The notes: generated from the letters alone by a model not told the origin. Positions 24,076 to 30,924 are shown, counted from the first letter of the stretch. The stretch: DNA of 30,924 nucleotides from HGM11525 sp045649145 (GCA_045649145.1 JAZRPK010000015.1:1-30924), one strand, 5' to 3'. Numbers and translations: made by a program.

Positions 24076-24957
24076 ATGTACAAATCAGATTTTGAAATCA
24101 AGAGGGAGATTTGTGAAATCGGAAGAAGAATCTATATGGACGGCTTTGTTGCTGCGAATGACGGTAACATATCCATCAAGGTTGACGATGACACATTCTT
24201 TACAACACCGACAGGCGTATCAAAGGGTTATATGACACCTGATATGATTTGTAAGGTTGACGGCAAGGGTAACCCCAAGGAGTCAACAGGCAAATATCGT
24301 CCGTCATCAGAGTTCAAGATGCACCTTAAGGTATATCAGGAGCGTCCTGACGTAAAAGCGGTTGTACACGCTCATCCTCCGATTGCAACATCATTTGCAA
24401 TTGCAGGAATTGCACTTGATAAGCTGATTATGCCTGAGGCTATTATATTCTTAGGCGCTGTGCCCATTGCGCAGTACGGTACTCCGTCAACTATGGAAAT
24501 CCCCGAGTCGCTCGAGCCGTATATTCAGGACTATGATGCAATTTTGCTTGCTAACCATGGTGCATTGTCCTTCGGCTGTGACCTTAATACAGCATTCTTC
24601 AGAATGGAATCAACAGAGTTCTACGCAAAACTTACATATTATGCTACAATGCTCGGCGGTGCTCAGGAAATCCCCTGCGGCGAGGTTAAGAAGCTTATCG
24701 ACCTTCGTAAGCAGTTTAATGTTCCGGGTCGTCATCCGATGGAAAAGCTTTGCCCGGGTTGTTATGAGGACGGCACTTGCGAGATGTCACCGACCGATGC
24801 AAACGAGAAGACAGGTCATGAGTCGCCTGCAGCATACCACGGTTTCCAGCCGCTACCCTCTCAGCAGTGTGGCAGTGATAAATGCACTTGCGGCAATGAT
24901 ATGGAAAAGCTTGTGGCAGATATCACAAAGCGTGTACTTGACCAGTACAAGAAATAA
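24076..24957 (+). CDS. Class II aldolase (fuculose/rhamnulose-phosphate type) with Cys-rich linker and BMC targeting helix
   Basis: This 293-residue zinc aldolase should cleave a deoxysugar 1-phosphate to DHAP and lactaldehyde. The core (1-215) has AANDGNISIK, Glu79 in PSSEFKMH (base), His98 and His100 in VVHAHPP, and His161 in LLANHGAL as zinc ligands. A non-core extension follows, with Cys226, Cys229, Cys235, Cys265, Cys270 and Cys272. The end (about 275-290, DMEKLVADITKRVLDQ) is an amphipathic helix like BMC encapsulation peptides. It is first in the BMC operon with AGGAGGT upstream, and its stop overlaps the pduO start (TAATG). Exact substrate (fuculose versus rhamnulose phosphate) is unproven. 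Confidence 0.88.
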   Translation: MYKSDFEIKREICEIGRRIYMDGFVAANDGNISIKVDDDTFFTTPTGVSKGYMTPDMICKVDGKGNPKESTGKYRPSSEFKMHLKVYQERPDVKAVVHAHPPIATSFAIAGIALDKLIMPEAIIFLGAVPIAQYGTPSTMEIPESLEPYIQDYDAILLANHGALSFGCDLNTAFFRMESTEFYAKLTYYATMLGGAQEIPCGEVKKLIDLRKQFNVPGRHPMEKLCPGCYEDGTCEMSPTDANEKTGHESPAAYHGFQPLPSQQCGSDKCTCGNDMEKLVADITKRVLDQYKK

Positions 24958-25883
24958 TGGATAAGCTGTATACAGGCGTCGGCGATAGGGGTTATACCTC
25001 GACACTGTCGCAAAAACGCGTATCCAAAACAGATTTGATAATTGAGCTTTTAGGAAGTCTTGATGAACTCTCGGCGGCTTTGGGCGTTGCCAAGGTTAGT
25101 ACGGGAGACAGAAAGCTTTCGGCGGATATCGAGATTATACAAAAAAAGCTAATAGGCGTAATGGGCGAGGTTGCCGGAGGTCAGCGGTCGGTAACCGACG
25201 AGTGTCCGCGTGCAGTAGAAGGTATGTGCGATGAATATTCGGGCAAGTTTGACGGCTTTACCATAAGCGGTGAAAATCCCGTATCTGCGCATCTCTCACT
25301 TGCCAGAACTATTGCAAGACGTGCCGAGCGTAGTGCCGTTAAGGCAAATCAGCTTGGCAGAGTTCACAGTGAGCTTTTGGTATGGCTCAATCGTATCAGC
25401 GACCTTCTCTATGCAATGTCGCAGTATGCGGCAAAGGATAATGCTCCAAAGCCGGAAACGGGCGCATATGCACCGAATGTGATGTCGCTTTCTCTGGCAA
25501 AGGAATTGTCACTTGCAGTTGAAAAATATGCTGAAACAATTGGTGTAAAGCCTGTTGTTGCGGTAGTTGACGCAGGCGGGAATTTAGTCTTGTTGCACGC
25601 AACCGATGACTCGTATATCGCCAGCCGTAAGATTGCAAGCGATAAAGCATATACATCGGTATCCTTAAAGATGGCAACCATTACTGCGCTTAAGGAAACC
25701 CGTGGCGGTGCACTTGATGGTCTGACAGCCGGCGAGGGAATATGCCTTTTAGGTGGCGGAGAGCCGCTTAAAGCCGGCGACACAATCATAGGCGCAATCG
25801 GCGTGTCGGGCGGTACTGCGGAGCAGGACACAGACCTTGCACGCTTTGCAACAGAGTATTTACTTAGGAGGCAGACGTTATGA
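24957..25883 (+). CDS. pduO: PduO: cob(I)alamin adenosyltransferase domain plus GlcG/HbpS-like domain
   Basis: The 308-residue protein has the two-domain layout of PduO. Residues 1-160 form a PduO-type ATP:cob(I)alamin adenosyltransferase, with YTGVGDRGYTS at the nucleotide site, LLGSLDELSAALG, ARTIARRAER and WLNRISDLLYAMSQY. Residues 176-303 form a GlcG/HbpS (DUF336) domain with PVVAVVDAGGNLVLLHATD and GAIGVSGGTAEQD. Its presence hints at coenzyme B12 use in this compartment or elsewhere. It has no strong ribosome site and relies on TAATG coupling with the aldolase. It overlaps pduP by four bases. Confidence 0.88.
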   Translation: MDKLYTGVGDRGYTSTLSQKRVSKTDLIIELLGSLDELSAALGVAKVSTGDRKLSADIEIIQKKLIGVMGEVAGGQRSVTDECPRAVEGMCDEYSGKFDGFTISGENPVSAHLSLARTIARRAERSAVKANQLGRVHSELLVWLNRISDLLYAMSQYAAKDNAPKPETGAYAPNVMSLSLAKELSLAVEKYAETIGVKPVVAVVDAGGNLVLLHATDDSYIASRKIASDKAYTSVSLKMATITALKETRGGALDGLTAGEGICLLGGGEPLKAGDTIIGAIGVSGGTAEQDTDLARFATEYLLRRQTL

Positions 25884-27298
25884 ACATTGACGAAAAGCAA
25901 TTAGAACAAATTGTCAAAAACGTACTCTCCACAATGGAAAACAAAGAACCCGAACGTCATCAGCTGGGAGTCTTTGATACAATGGAGGAGGCTATAGAGG
26001 CTGTTAACAAGGCCTATGCACTTTTCCGCAGCTATAACAGAGAGCAAAGGGAAAATATCATAAAAGAAATCAGACGTCTTACCCACGAGGAAGCGGAAAT
26101 AATGGCAAAGCTTGCCGTTGAAGATACCAAGATGGGTAATGTGTATCACAAGATTTTGAAGCACCATCTGGTTGCTGATAAAACACCCGGTACAGAGGAT
26201 TTGGAGGTTCGTGCACTTTCAGGTGACAGAGGACTTACGTTAGTCGAGATGGCACCCTATGGCATTATCGGTGCAATAACACCGTCGACCAATCCGAGCT
26301 GTACGGTAATCTGTAACAGTATCGGAATGCTTGCAGGCGGTAACGGAGTTATCTTTAACCCCCACCCGCACGCAAAGAGAATTTCTGCTTATGCGGTTGA
26401 TTTGGTTAACCGTGCGGTACTTGCGGCGGGCGGACCTGAAAACATTGTAGCAACAGTTAAAAATCCGACAATGGAAACATCAAATATGATGGTAAATCAT
26501 CCGTCGGTCAGGATGCTTGTTGCAACAGGCGGTCCGGGCGTTGTAAAGATGCTTTTATCGAGCGGAAAGAAAGCAATCGGCGCAGGCGCAGGTAATCCGC
26601 CGGTAGTTGTTGATGATACTGCTGATATCAAAAAGGCGGCAAAGGATATTATAGACGGCTGTACATTTGATAACAACCTTCCGTGTATTGCGGAAAAAGA
26701 GTGTTTTGTTATGGACAATGTCGCTGATGAGTTGATTAGCAATATGCAGAAAAACGGTGCATATCTGCTGAGCAGCGAGCAGGTTAGGGAGCTTGAAAAG
26801 GTAGTGCTTGTAGAAGCACCTGCCAAAAATCCCGGCGACAAGCCCAAGCTTGTTATAAACAAGGACTATGTCGGCAGAGATGCTAAGAAAATCCTCGCAC
26901 AAATCGGTGTAAATGTTGGCGATGAAATTCGTTGTATCATCTGCGAAACAGAGTTCTCACAGGCATTTGTACAGACAGAGCTTATGATGCCGATACTTCC
27001 GATTGTAAGATGCCGCACCTTTGAAGACGCAATGGAAATGGCAGTAAAGGCAGAACACGGCAACCGTCATACAGCACATCTTCACTCGAAGAATGTAGAC
27101 CATATGACAGCGTATGCAAAGGCGGTCTGCACTACAATCTTCGTAAAGAACGCACCCAGCTATGCCGGAATAGGCTTTGGCAGCGAGGGGCATACCACCT
27201 TTACGATTGCAGGCCCGACAGGTGAGGGTATAACCTCTGCACGCAGCTTTATCAGACAAAGACGTTGTGTATTGGTTGACAGTCTGTCGATAGTATAA
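25880..27298 (+). CDS. pduP: PduP: CoA-acylating propionaldehyde dehydrogenase
   Basis: This 472-residue enzyme oxidises propionaldehyde with NAD+ and CoA to propionyl-CoA inside the compartment lumen. The N-terminal helix DEKQLEQIVKNVLSTM is a typical encapsulation peptide, followed by a linker and the ALDH core. Visible motifs are APYGIIGAITPSTNPS, VVDDTADIKKAAKDII and the catalytic Cys269 in DNNLPCIAEKE, with FTIAGPTGEGITSARSF at the end. AGGAGG lies in the end of pduO, and the starts overlap (ATGA). A 79-bp gap with a small hairpin separates it from the shell genes. Confidence 0.95.
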   Translation: MNIDEKQLEQIVKNVLSTMENKEPERHQLGVFDTMEEAIEAVNKAYALFRSYNREQRENIIKEIRRLTHEEAEIMAKLAVEDTKMGNVYHKILKHHLVADKTPGTEDLEVRALSGDRGLTLVEMAPYGIIGAITPSTNPSCTVICNSIGMLAGGNGVIFNPHPHAKRISAYAVDLVNRAVLAAGGPENIVATVKNPTMETSNMMVNHPSVRMLVATGGPGVVKMLLSSGKKAIGAGAGNPPVVVDDTADIKKAAKDIIDGCTFDNNLPCIAEKECFVMDNVADELISNMQKNGAYLLSSEQVRELEKVVLVEAPAKNPGDKPKLVINKDYVGRDAKKILAQIGVNVGDEIRCIICETEFSQAFVQTELMMPILPIVRCRTFEDAMEMAVKAEHGNRHTAHLHSKNVDHMTAYAKAVCTTIFVKNAPSYAGIGFGSEGHTTFTIAGPTGEGITSARSFIRQRRCVLVDSLSIV

Positions 27299-27307
27299 TT
27301 AAAAATA

Positions 27308-27322
27308 ACACCCATAGGGTGT
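27308..27322 (+). other. Intercistronic hairpin pduP / first shell gene
   Basis: ACACCC (27308-27313), loop ATA, GGGTGT (27317-27322). The perfect 6-bp stem is not followed by a T-run, so it is unlikely to be a full terminator. It may block exonucleases or mark a processing site. Confidence 0.5.
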
Positions 27323-27377
27323 GATTTATACATATGAAAAATAAAAGAACTTATAAATTTGAAGGGAGCTATTAAAA

Positions 27378-27647
27378 ATGGAAGCACTTGGTATGGTAGA
27401 AACAAGAGGTCTTACTGCATCAATCGAGGCAGCAGACGCAATGACAAAGGCAGCTAACGTACAGCTTATCGGTACAGAGAAGATCGGTTCAGGTCTTGTA
27501 AGTGTTATGGTAAGAGGCGATGTAGGCGCAGTTAAGGCTGCTGTTGAGTCGGGCGCAGCTGCAGCAAGCAAGCTCGGCGAGCTGGTTGCACAGCACGTAA
27601 TCCCCCGTCCGCACAGCGATGTAGAAAAAATCCTTCCCAAATTTTAA
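27378..27647 (+). CDS. BMC-A hexameric shell protein (PduA/EutM-like), copy 1
   Basis: This 89-residue single-BMC-domain protein would form hexameric facets of the shell. It begins EALGMVETRGLTASIEAADAM and has the pore-loop IGSGLV around residues 36-41, the VRGDVGAV segment and the HVIPRPH terminus, all typical of PduA/EutM. The small Ser-Gly pore suits a polar metabolite such as propanediol. GAAGGGAG precedes the ATG. A close paralogue follows after 54 bp. Confidence 0.96.
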   Translation: MEALGMVETRGLTASIEAADAMTKAANVQLIGTEKIGSGLVSVMVRGDVGAVKAAVESGAAAASKLGELVAQHVIPRPHSDVEKILPKF

Positions 27648-27701
27648 TCGGGAAAAAGAGATAAGAAAAGAGCAAATGCTCGAAAACAGGAGGACATAAA
27701 A

Positions 27702-27977
27702 ATGGCAGTAGAAGCATTGGGTATGGTAGAAACAAGAGGTCTTGTAGCAGCAGTTGAGGCAGCAGATGCTATGGTTAAGGCTGCAAACGTACAGCTTATC
27801 GGCACAGAGAGAATAGGCTCAGGTCTTGTAACTGTAATGGTAAGAGGCGACGTTGGTGCAGTTCAGGCTGCAACAGACGCAGGTGCAGCAGCAGGCGCTA
27901 AGCTTGGCGAGCTTGTATCTGTACACGTAATTCCCCGTCCGCACGGCGACGTGGAAAAAATCCTTCCCGCTATATAA
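27702..27977 (+). CDS. BMC-A hexameric shell protein (PduA/EutM-like), copy 2
   Basis: This 91-residue BMC-A protein is about 80% identical to the preceding one over 89 aligned positions (18 differences counted by eye). The IGSGLV pore and VRGDVGAV motif are the same, and AGGAGG precedes the ATG. Differences cluster on the C-terminal helix (SGAAAASKLGELVAQ versus AGAAAGAKLGELVSV) and at the ends, possibly affecting edge contacts. It is clearly a recent tandem duplication. Confidence 0.96.
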   Translation: MAVEALGMVETRGLVAAVEAADAMVKAANVQLIGTERIGSGLVTVMVRGDVGAVQAATDAGAAAGAKLGELVSVHVIPRPHGDVEKILPAI

Positions 27978-28001
27978 GAAAGCGGCATAAAATCAGAAAA
28001 A

Positions 28002-28030
28002 GTCGGGAGAGGGTAACACCTCTCCCTGAC
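28002..28030 (+). other. Intercistronic hairpin between shell gene 2 and pduL
   Basis: GGGAGAGG (28005-28012) pairs with CCTCTCCC (28019-28026), and flanking GTC/GAC extends the stem across a single bulged T. No T-run follows (AAAAATCC), so it is more likely a stability or processing element, or a partial attenuator, than a terminator. Confidence 0.6.
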
Positions 28031-28050
28031 AAAAATCCACGGAGGGCGCT

Positions 28051-28695
28051 ATGGTAGACGAAAGCTTTGTAAAACAGGTTACAAAAACCGTACTTGAAGT
28101 TATGAATAAAGACAGCGCAGACGACGGTATAAAAGTCGGAGTTTCGGCACGTCACGTCCATCTTTCGCAACAAGACCTTGAAACATTATTTGGAAAAGGT
28201 CATCAGTTGACACCGAAGAAGATGCTTATGGGCGGTCAGTTTGCTGCGGAAGAATGTGTTACACTTGTCAGCCCTTCGCTAAAATCAATTGAAGGTGTCA
28301 GGGTATTAGGCCCTGTCAGAAAAGATTCGCAGATAGAAATTTCCAGAACTGATACCTTTAAGCTTAAGGTAAGTCCGCCGGTGCGTCCGTCGGGCGAGAT
28401 CAAGGGCAGTGCGCCAATGGCACTTGTAGGCCCTAAAGGCAGCGTATTCCTTAACGAAGGCTGCATAATTGCTAACCGTCATATTCATATGACACCTAAA
28501 GATGCCGAAAAGTACGGCATAAAAGACAACGATATGGTAGACGTTGAAATACAAAATTCCAAGCCGACACGTTATTATAACGTACAGGTAAGGGTACATA
28601 AAGATTTTAATACAGAAATGCACATAGATACAGACGATGCGAACGCTTCCGCAATCAAAACGGGCGACCGTGTCGAGATTTTAACAGAGAAATAA
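28051..28695 (+). CDS. pduL: PduL: phosphate propanoyltransferase
   Basis: PduL converts propionyl-CoA and phosphate to propionyl-phosphate and regenerates CoA inside the compartment. The 214-residue protein has an N-terminal encapsulation-like helix (DESFVKQVTKTVLEVMNK) and two PduL beta-barrel domains. Zinc ligands sit in the paired HxH motifs: His35 and His37 (VSARHVHLS) and His144 and His146 (NRHIHMTP). LGPVRKDSQIEISRTD carries the conserved basic phosphate-site residue. GGAGGG precedes the ATG. No propionate kinase is seen in the window. Confidence 0.95.
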   Translation: MVDESFVKQVTKTVLEVMNKDSADDGIKVGVSARHVHLSQQDLETLFGKGHQLTPKKMLMGGQFAAEECVTLVSPSLKSIEGVRVLGPVRKDSQIEISRTDTFKLKVSPPVRPSGEIKGSAPMALVGPKGSVFLNEGCIIANRHIHMTPKDAEKYGIKDNDMVDVEIQNSKPTRYYNVQVRVHKDFNTEMHIDTDDANASAIKTGDRVEILTEK

Positions 28696-28702
28696 ATATT
28701 TT

Positions 28703-28730
28703 CCGCGGCACAGGTTAAAATTGACCGCGG
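28703..28730 (+). other. Intercistronic inverted repeat pduL / BMC-P gene
   Basis: Two copies of the self-complementary CCGCGG (28703-28708 and 28725-28730) can form a 6-bp stem with a 16-base loop. There is no T-run. It is more G/C-rich than the surrounding spacer. Confidence 0.45.
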
Positions 28731-28746
28731 CGAACGGAGAATAGAT

Positions 28747-29004
28747 ATGTTATTGGCAATAGTCAGGGGAACAATTGTTTCCACCAGTAAAAATGAAAAA
28801 TTGGTAGGCTACAAGCTACTGGTAGCCGAAGTAATAGAGCAGAACAAGCCGACGGGCAGAGAAATACTTGCTGTTGACGGTGTTGGTGCAGGTATAGGCG
28901 AGAAGGTTATAATCGCAACAGGCAGTGCAGCAAGACTCGGCGTTGACCGCAACGATTCGCCCGTAGACGCCACAATTGTCGGCATTGTAGACGAAATTCA
29001 GTAA
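28747..29004 (+). CDS. BMC-P pentameric vertex protein (EutN/PduN/CcmL family)
   Basis: This 85-residue protein caps the icosahedral vertices of the shell as a pentamer. The OB-like family fold shows LAIVRGTIVSTSKNEKLVGYKLLVAE, the DGVGAGIGEKVIIATGSAAR loop and the terminal DATIVGIVDEIQ, all characteristic. GGAG lies before the ATG. Only 18 bp separate its stop codon from the pduS ATG, suggesting tight coupling. Confidence 0.95.
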   Translation: MLLAIVRGTIVSTSKNEKLVGYKLLVAEVIEQNKPTGREILAVDGVGAGIGEKVIIATGSAARLGVDRNDSPVDATIVGIVDEIQ

Positions 29005-29022
29005 TTGAAAGGGTGTTGTAGG

Positions 29023-30363
29023 ATGAAGCTTTCAGAACTTCAAAAGCTGATTTTCGATGCGGGAATTGTCGGAGCAGGCGGCGCAGGCTTTCCTACGGAT
29101 AAAAAGCTGTCCGATAAGACAGAGATAATCGTAGTAAATGCGGCGGAATGTGAGCCGCTTATGATGGTTGACCATCATATATATCAAAAGCACCTGCACC
29201 TTATAGTAGAAACGCTGAATATGCTTTTGGACACATTGGGTGCAAAGCAGGCTATAATCGGAATTAAAGGCAAGAATATGCACCTTCTCGACCCCAAGGT
29301 TGTTGCTGAGATGGAGGGTACACGCATCAGCGTTAAGGAAATCCCTGATATTTACCCCGCCGGCGACGAGGTTGTCCTTACATATGAAACCACCGGCAGA
29401 ATTATCCCCGAGGGCGGTATTCCGCTTGATGTTGGTGTTATGGTATCCAATACCGAAACGCTGTTTAATATATGGAAGCTCTTTAACGAGGATACGCCTG
29501 TTGTTGAAAAGTACGTCACAATCGGCGGCGATACGGATAGAGATGTAACGGTCAAAGTCCCCGTTGGTATGAAAATATCCGAGCTAATGAAAGCTTGCGG
29601 ATACACAAACCTAGACGGAAAGAGAATCATAAACGGCGGACCTATGATGGGCAAGCTTGTTGATATTGAAAATGATGTGGTAACAAAAACGACTAAAGGT
29701 CTTTTGATATTCCCCGAGGAGCACGAGGTTATACAGCGTAGGATAAGACCTATGTCACTGACACTAAAACGTGCATCGGCAGCTTGCTGTTACTGTCATA
29801 TGTGTACCGATATGTGTCCGAGACACCTTATGGGCTATGATTTAGAGGTACATAAGGTTTTAAGAGCGGCATCACATACCGAAACACAGAACACCGAAAG
29901 CTTTTTGCAGGCATCGCTTTGCTGCGGCTGCGGTGTATGTACTGTGATAGCGTGTCAGCAAATGCTTGATCCGCAGGCAATTGCGGTAGAGGTTAAAACA
30001 GAACTTGCAAAGCAGGGGTACAGACGTCCCGGCGGCAGAAAGATTGAAAGCGTAAACGAAAACCGCGAGGGAAGACTTGTACCATCAAAGGTATTGGCAA
30101 GAAGATTAGGCTTAAGACAGTTTATGGGTAAAACGGTTACACGTGATATGCGTCCGTTTAATCCTGAAAGAGTGTATATTCTCACCCGTCAGCACGTGGG
30201 AGCTCCCGCTGTTGCAACTGTTAAGGTGGGCGACGAGGTTAAACGTGGCGATATGGTTGCGGTAACACCGGAAAATGTGCTCGGCACAACAATGCACGCA
30301 AGCATAAGCGGCAGGGTAGTCGAGGTAACAGCTGAACGTGTAGTAATAGAACGTCATAAATAA
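29023..30363 (+). CDS. pduS: PduS: RnfC-like Fe-S flavoprotein (cobalamin reductase / electron carrier)
   Basis: This 446-residue protein resembles RnfC/NuoF. The N-terminal glycine-rich GIVGAGGAGFPT and NAAECEPLM form the nucleotide/FMN region, and an SLBB-like segment lies in the middle. Two Fe-S sites follow: C255-x2-C258-x2-C261-x3-C265-P, and C300-x2-C303-x2-C306-x4-C311. In S. enterica PduS reduces cobalamin for PduO and may pass electrons through PduT. ATG 29023 is 7 nt after AAAGGGTG; the TTG at 29005 lies before that ribosome site and is rejected. pduT follows after 14 bp. Confidence 0.92.
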   Translation: MKLSELQKLIFDAGIVGAGGAGFPTDKKLSDKTEIIVVNAAECEPLMMVDHHIYQKHLHLIVETLNMLLDTLGAKQAIIGIKGKNMHLLDPKVVAEMEGTRISVKEIPDIYPAGDEVVLTYETTGRIIPEGGIPLDVGVMVSNTETLFNIWKLFNEDTPVVEKYVTIGGDTDRDVTVKVPVGMKISELMKACGYTNLDGKRIINGGPMMGKLVDIENDVVTKTTKGLLIFPEEHEVIQRRIRPMSLTLKRASAACCYCHMCTDMCPRHLMGYDLEVHKVLRAASHTETQNTESFLQASLCCGCGVCTVIACQQMLDPQAIAVEVKTELAKQGYRRPGGRKIESVNENREGRLVPSKVLARRLGLRQFMGKTVTRDMRPFNPERVYILTRQHVGAPAVATVKVGDEVKRGDMVAVTPENVLGTTMHASISGRVVEVTAERVVIERHK

Positions 30364-30377
30364 TAGAGGGATTTGAA

Positions 30378-30924
30378 ATGATAAATTCGATTGGTCTGAT
30401 AGAAGTTAAAAATATATCCAAGGGTATCAGAATAACCGACGAAATGTTAAAGAGTGCTGATGTGCGGCTTATTGACTCGGGTGCGGTTTGCCCTGGTAAA
30501 TATGTAACGGTCATTGGCGGAAATCTGGCTGCAATACAGGCGGCAGTTGAACGTGCGGAACTTATGGCAGAAGAAGCGCTCATTGACAGATTTGTAATCG
30601 GAAACCTTGGTGATAAGGTTTATGAGGCCGTGTGCGGAACTGCCTGTGCAACACCACGAGGTGCACTTGGCGTAATTGAAACATTTACGGCAGCGTCGGC
30701 GATTAGAGCGGCTGATGCTGCGGTCAAAGCTGGTGTTGTCGATTTAATCGAGGTCAGGATTGCACGAGGTATGGGCGGCAAGTGCTTTGCTGCTATGACG
30801 GGCGAGGTTGCAGATGTAACGGCGGCAGTTGAAGCAGGTGCCAAGATTGCAATTGAGGATGGAGTTTTAATAAATACCGAGATAATCGCCAATCCGCATC
30901 CCGATTTGTGGCAATCGGTTATAT
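30378..30924 (+). CDS. pduT: PduT-like BMC-T shell protein with Fe-S cysteine, 3' end beyond window
   Basis: 182 codons are visible of a tandem-BMC-domain trimeric shell protein. The first domain is MINSIGLIEVKNISKGIRITDEM onward, and the second starts near ALGVIETFTAASAIRAADAAVKAG. Cys38, in DSGAVCPGKYV, falls exactly where PduT uses a cysteine to hold a [4Fe-4S] cluster in the trimer pore. Next to pduS this suggests an electron path across the shell. AGAGGG precedes the ATG. The window ends within the second domain's C-terminus. Confidence 0.9.
   Translation, partial: MINSIGLIEVKNISKGIRITDEMLKSADVRLIDSGAVCPGKYVTVIGGNLAAIQAAVERAELMAEEALIDRFVIGNLGDKVYEAVCGTACATPRGALGVIETFTAASAIRAADAAVKAGVVDLIEVRIARGMGGKCFAAMTGEVADVTAAVEAGAKIAIEDGVLINTEIIANPHPDLWQSVI

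Noticed and set aside
24957..25883. PduO as a possible novel fusion of adenosyltransferase and GlcG/HbpS domains
   Set aside because: Two-domain PduO of this layout is already known, for example in Salmonella.
27308..27322. Hairpin as a terminator splitting the BMC operon
   Set aside because: Only a 6-bp stem and no T-run follow it, and no new promoter is visible before the shell genes; kept as an RNA element only.
27668..27685. GAGC/GCTC repeat between the two BMC-A genes
   Set aside because: The stem is only four base pairs and expected by chance.

Overview
The window looks like a chromosomal segment of a spore-forming, probably anaerobic, Clostridia-class Firmicute. The pointers are AAGGAGG-type ribosome binding sites, consensus TTGACA/TATAAT promoters with 17-bp spacing, a cotJABC spore-coat operon, an archaeal-type AspRS coupled to GatCAB, and a secreted protein with copper-amine-oxidase N-terminal (stalk) domains. 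I cannot place it at genus level. No IS element, phage gene, CRISPR array or rRNA is visible. Genes are densely packed and no gene-free stretch exceeds about 300 bp.

Layout. (1) 1-322: leftward tRNA operon Val-Asp-Phe-Gly (Gly cut by the window edge) with its own promoter. (2) 454-5116: gatC-gatA-gatB-aspS, an operon for making Asn-tRNA and/or Gln-tRNA by transamidation. (3) 5142-6384: an orphan PstS-like phosphate-binding domain on a three-helix membrane anchor. (4) 6485-7519: cotJA-cotJB-cotJC. (5) 7559-10614: a leftward operon of two glycosyltransferases and a LicD protein, for surface glycan synthesis and decoration. (6) 10682-15596: a rightward operon of a GtrA flippase, a GtrB-like glycosyltransferase, a GtrC-like polytopic protein and a secreted GH26-like protein with stalk domains. 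(7) 15613-16623: leftward rnhB-yraN. (8) 16683-19897: a DUF4364 protein, a SAM methyltransferase, RodA and a short-chain dehydrogenase, tightly packed. (9) 19952-21522: an NhaC-type antiporter. (10) 21579-22663: leftward hpt and a GATase-fold protein that has lost its catalytic residues. (11) 22692-23984: a GT28 (MGDG synthase/UgtP-like) glycolipid transferase. (12) 23992 to the window end: a bacterial microcompartment (BMC) operon cut by the right edge.

The BMC operon is the most distinctive part. It encodes a class II (fuculose/rhamnulose-phosphate type) aldolase, PduO, the acylating aldehyde dehydrogenase PduP, two near-identical BMC-A shell proteins, the phosphotransacylase PduL, a BMC-P vertex protein, the Fe-S flavoprotein PduS and a PduT-like BMC-T shell protein. 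This fits a compartment that takes deoxysugar-derived 1,2-propanediol through propionaldehyde to propionyl-CoA and propionyl-phosphate. The diol dehydratase (B12-dependent or glycyl-radical) and the alcohol dehydrogenase are not in the window. Three cargo enzymes carry similar amphipathic targeting helices. The aldolase helix hangs on an unusual six-cysteine linker. Several intercistronic hairpins without U-tracts sit around the shell genes.

Other points worth a second look are the GATase pseudoenzyme beside hpt, the GtrABC-GH26 operon, the membrane-anchored PstS-like orphan, and the AspRS-GatCAB coupling.
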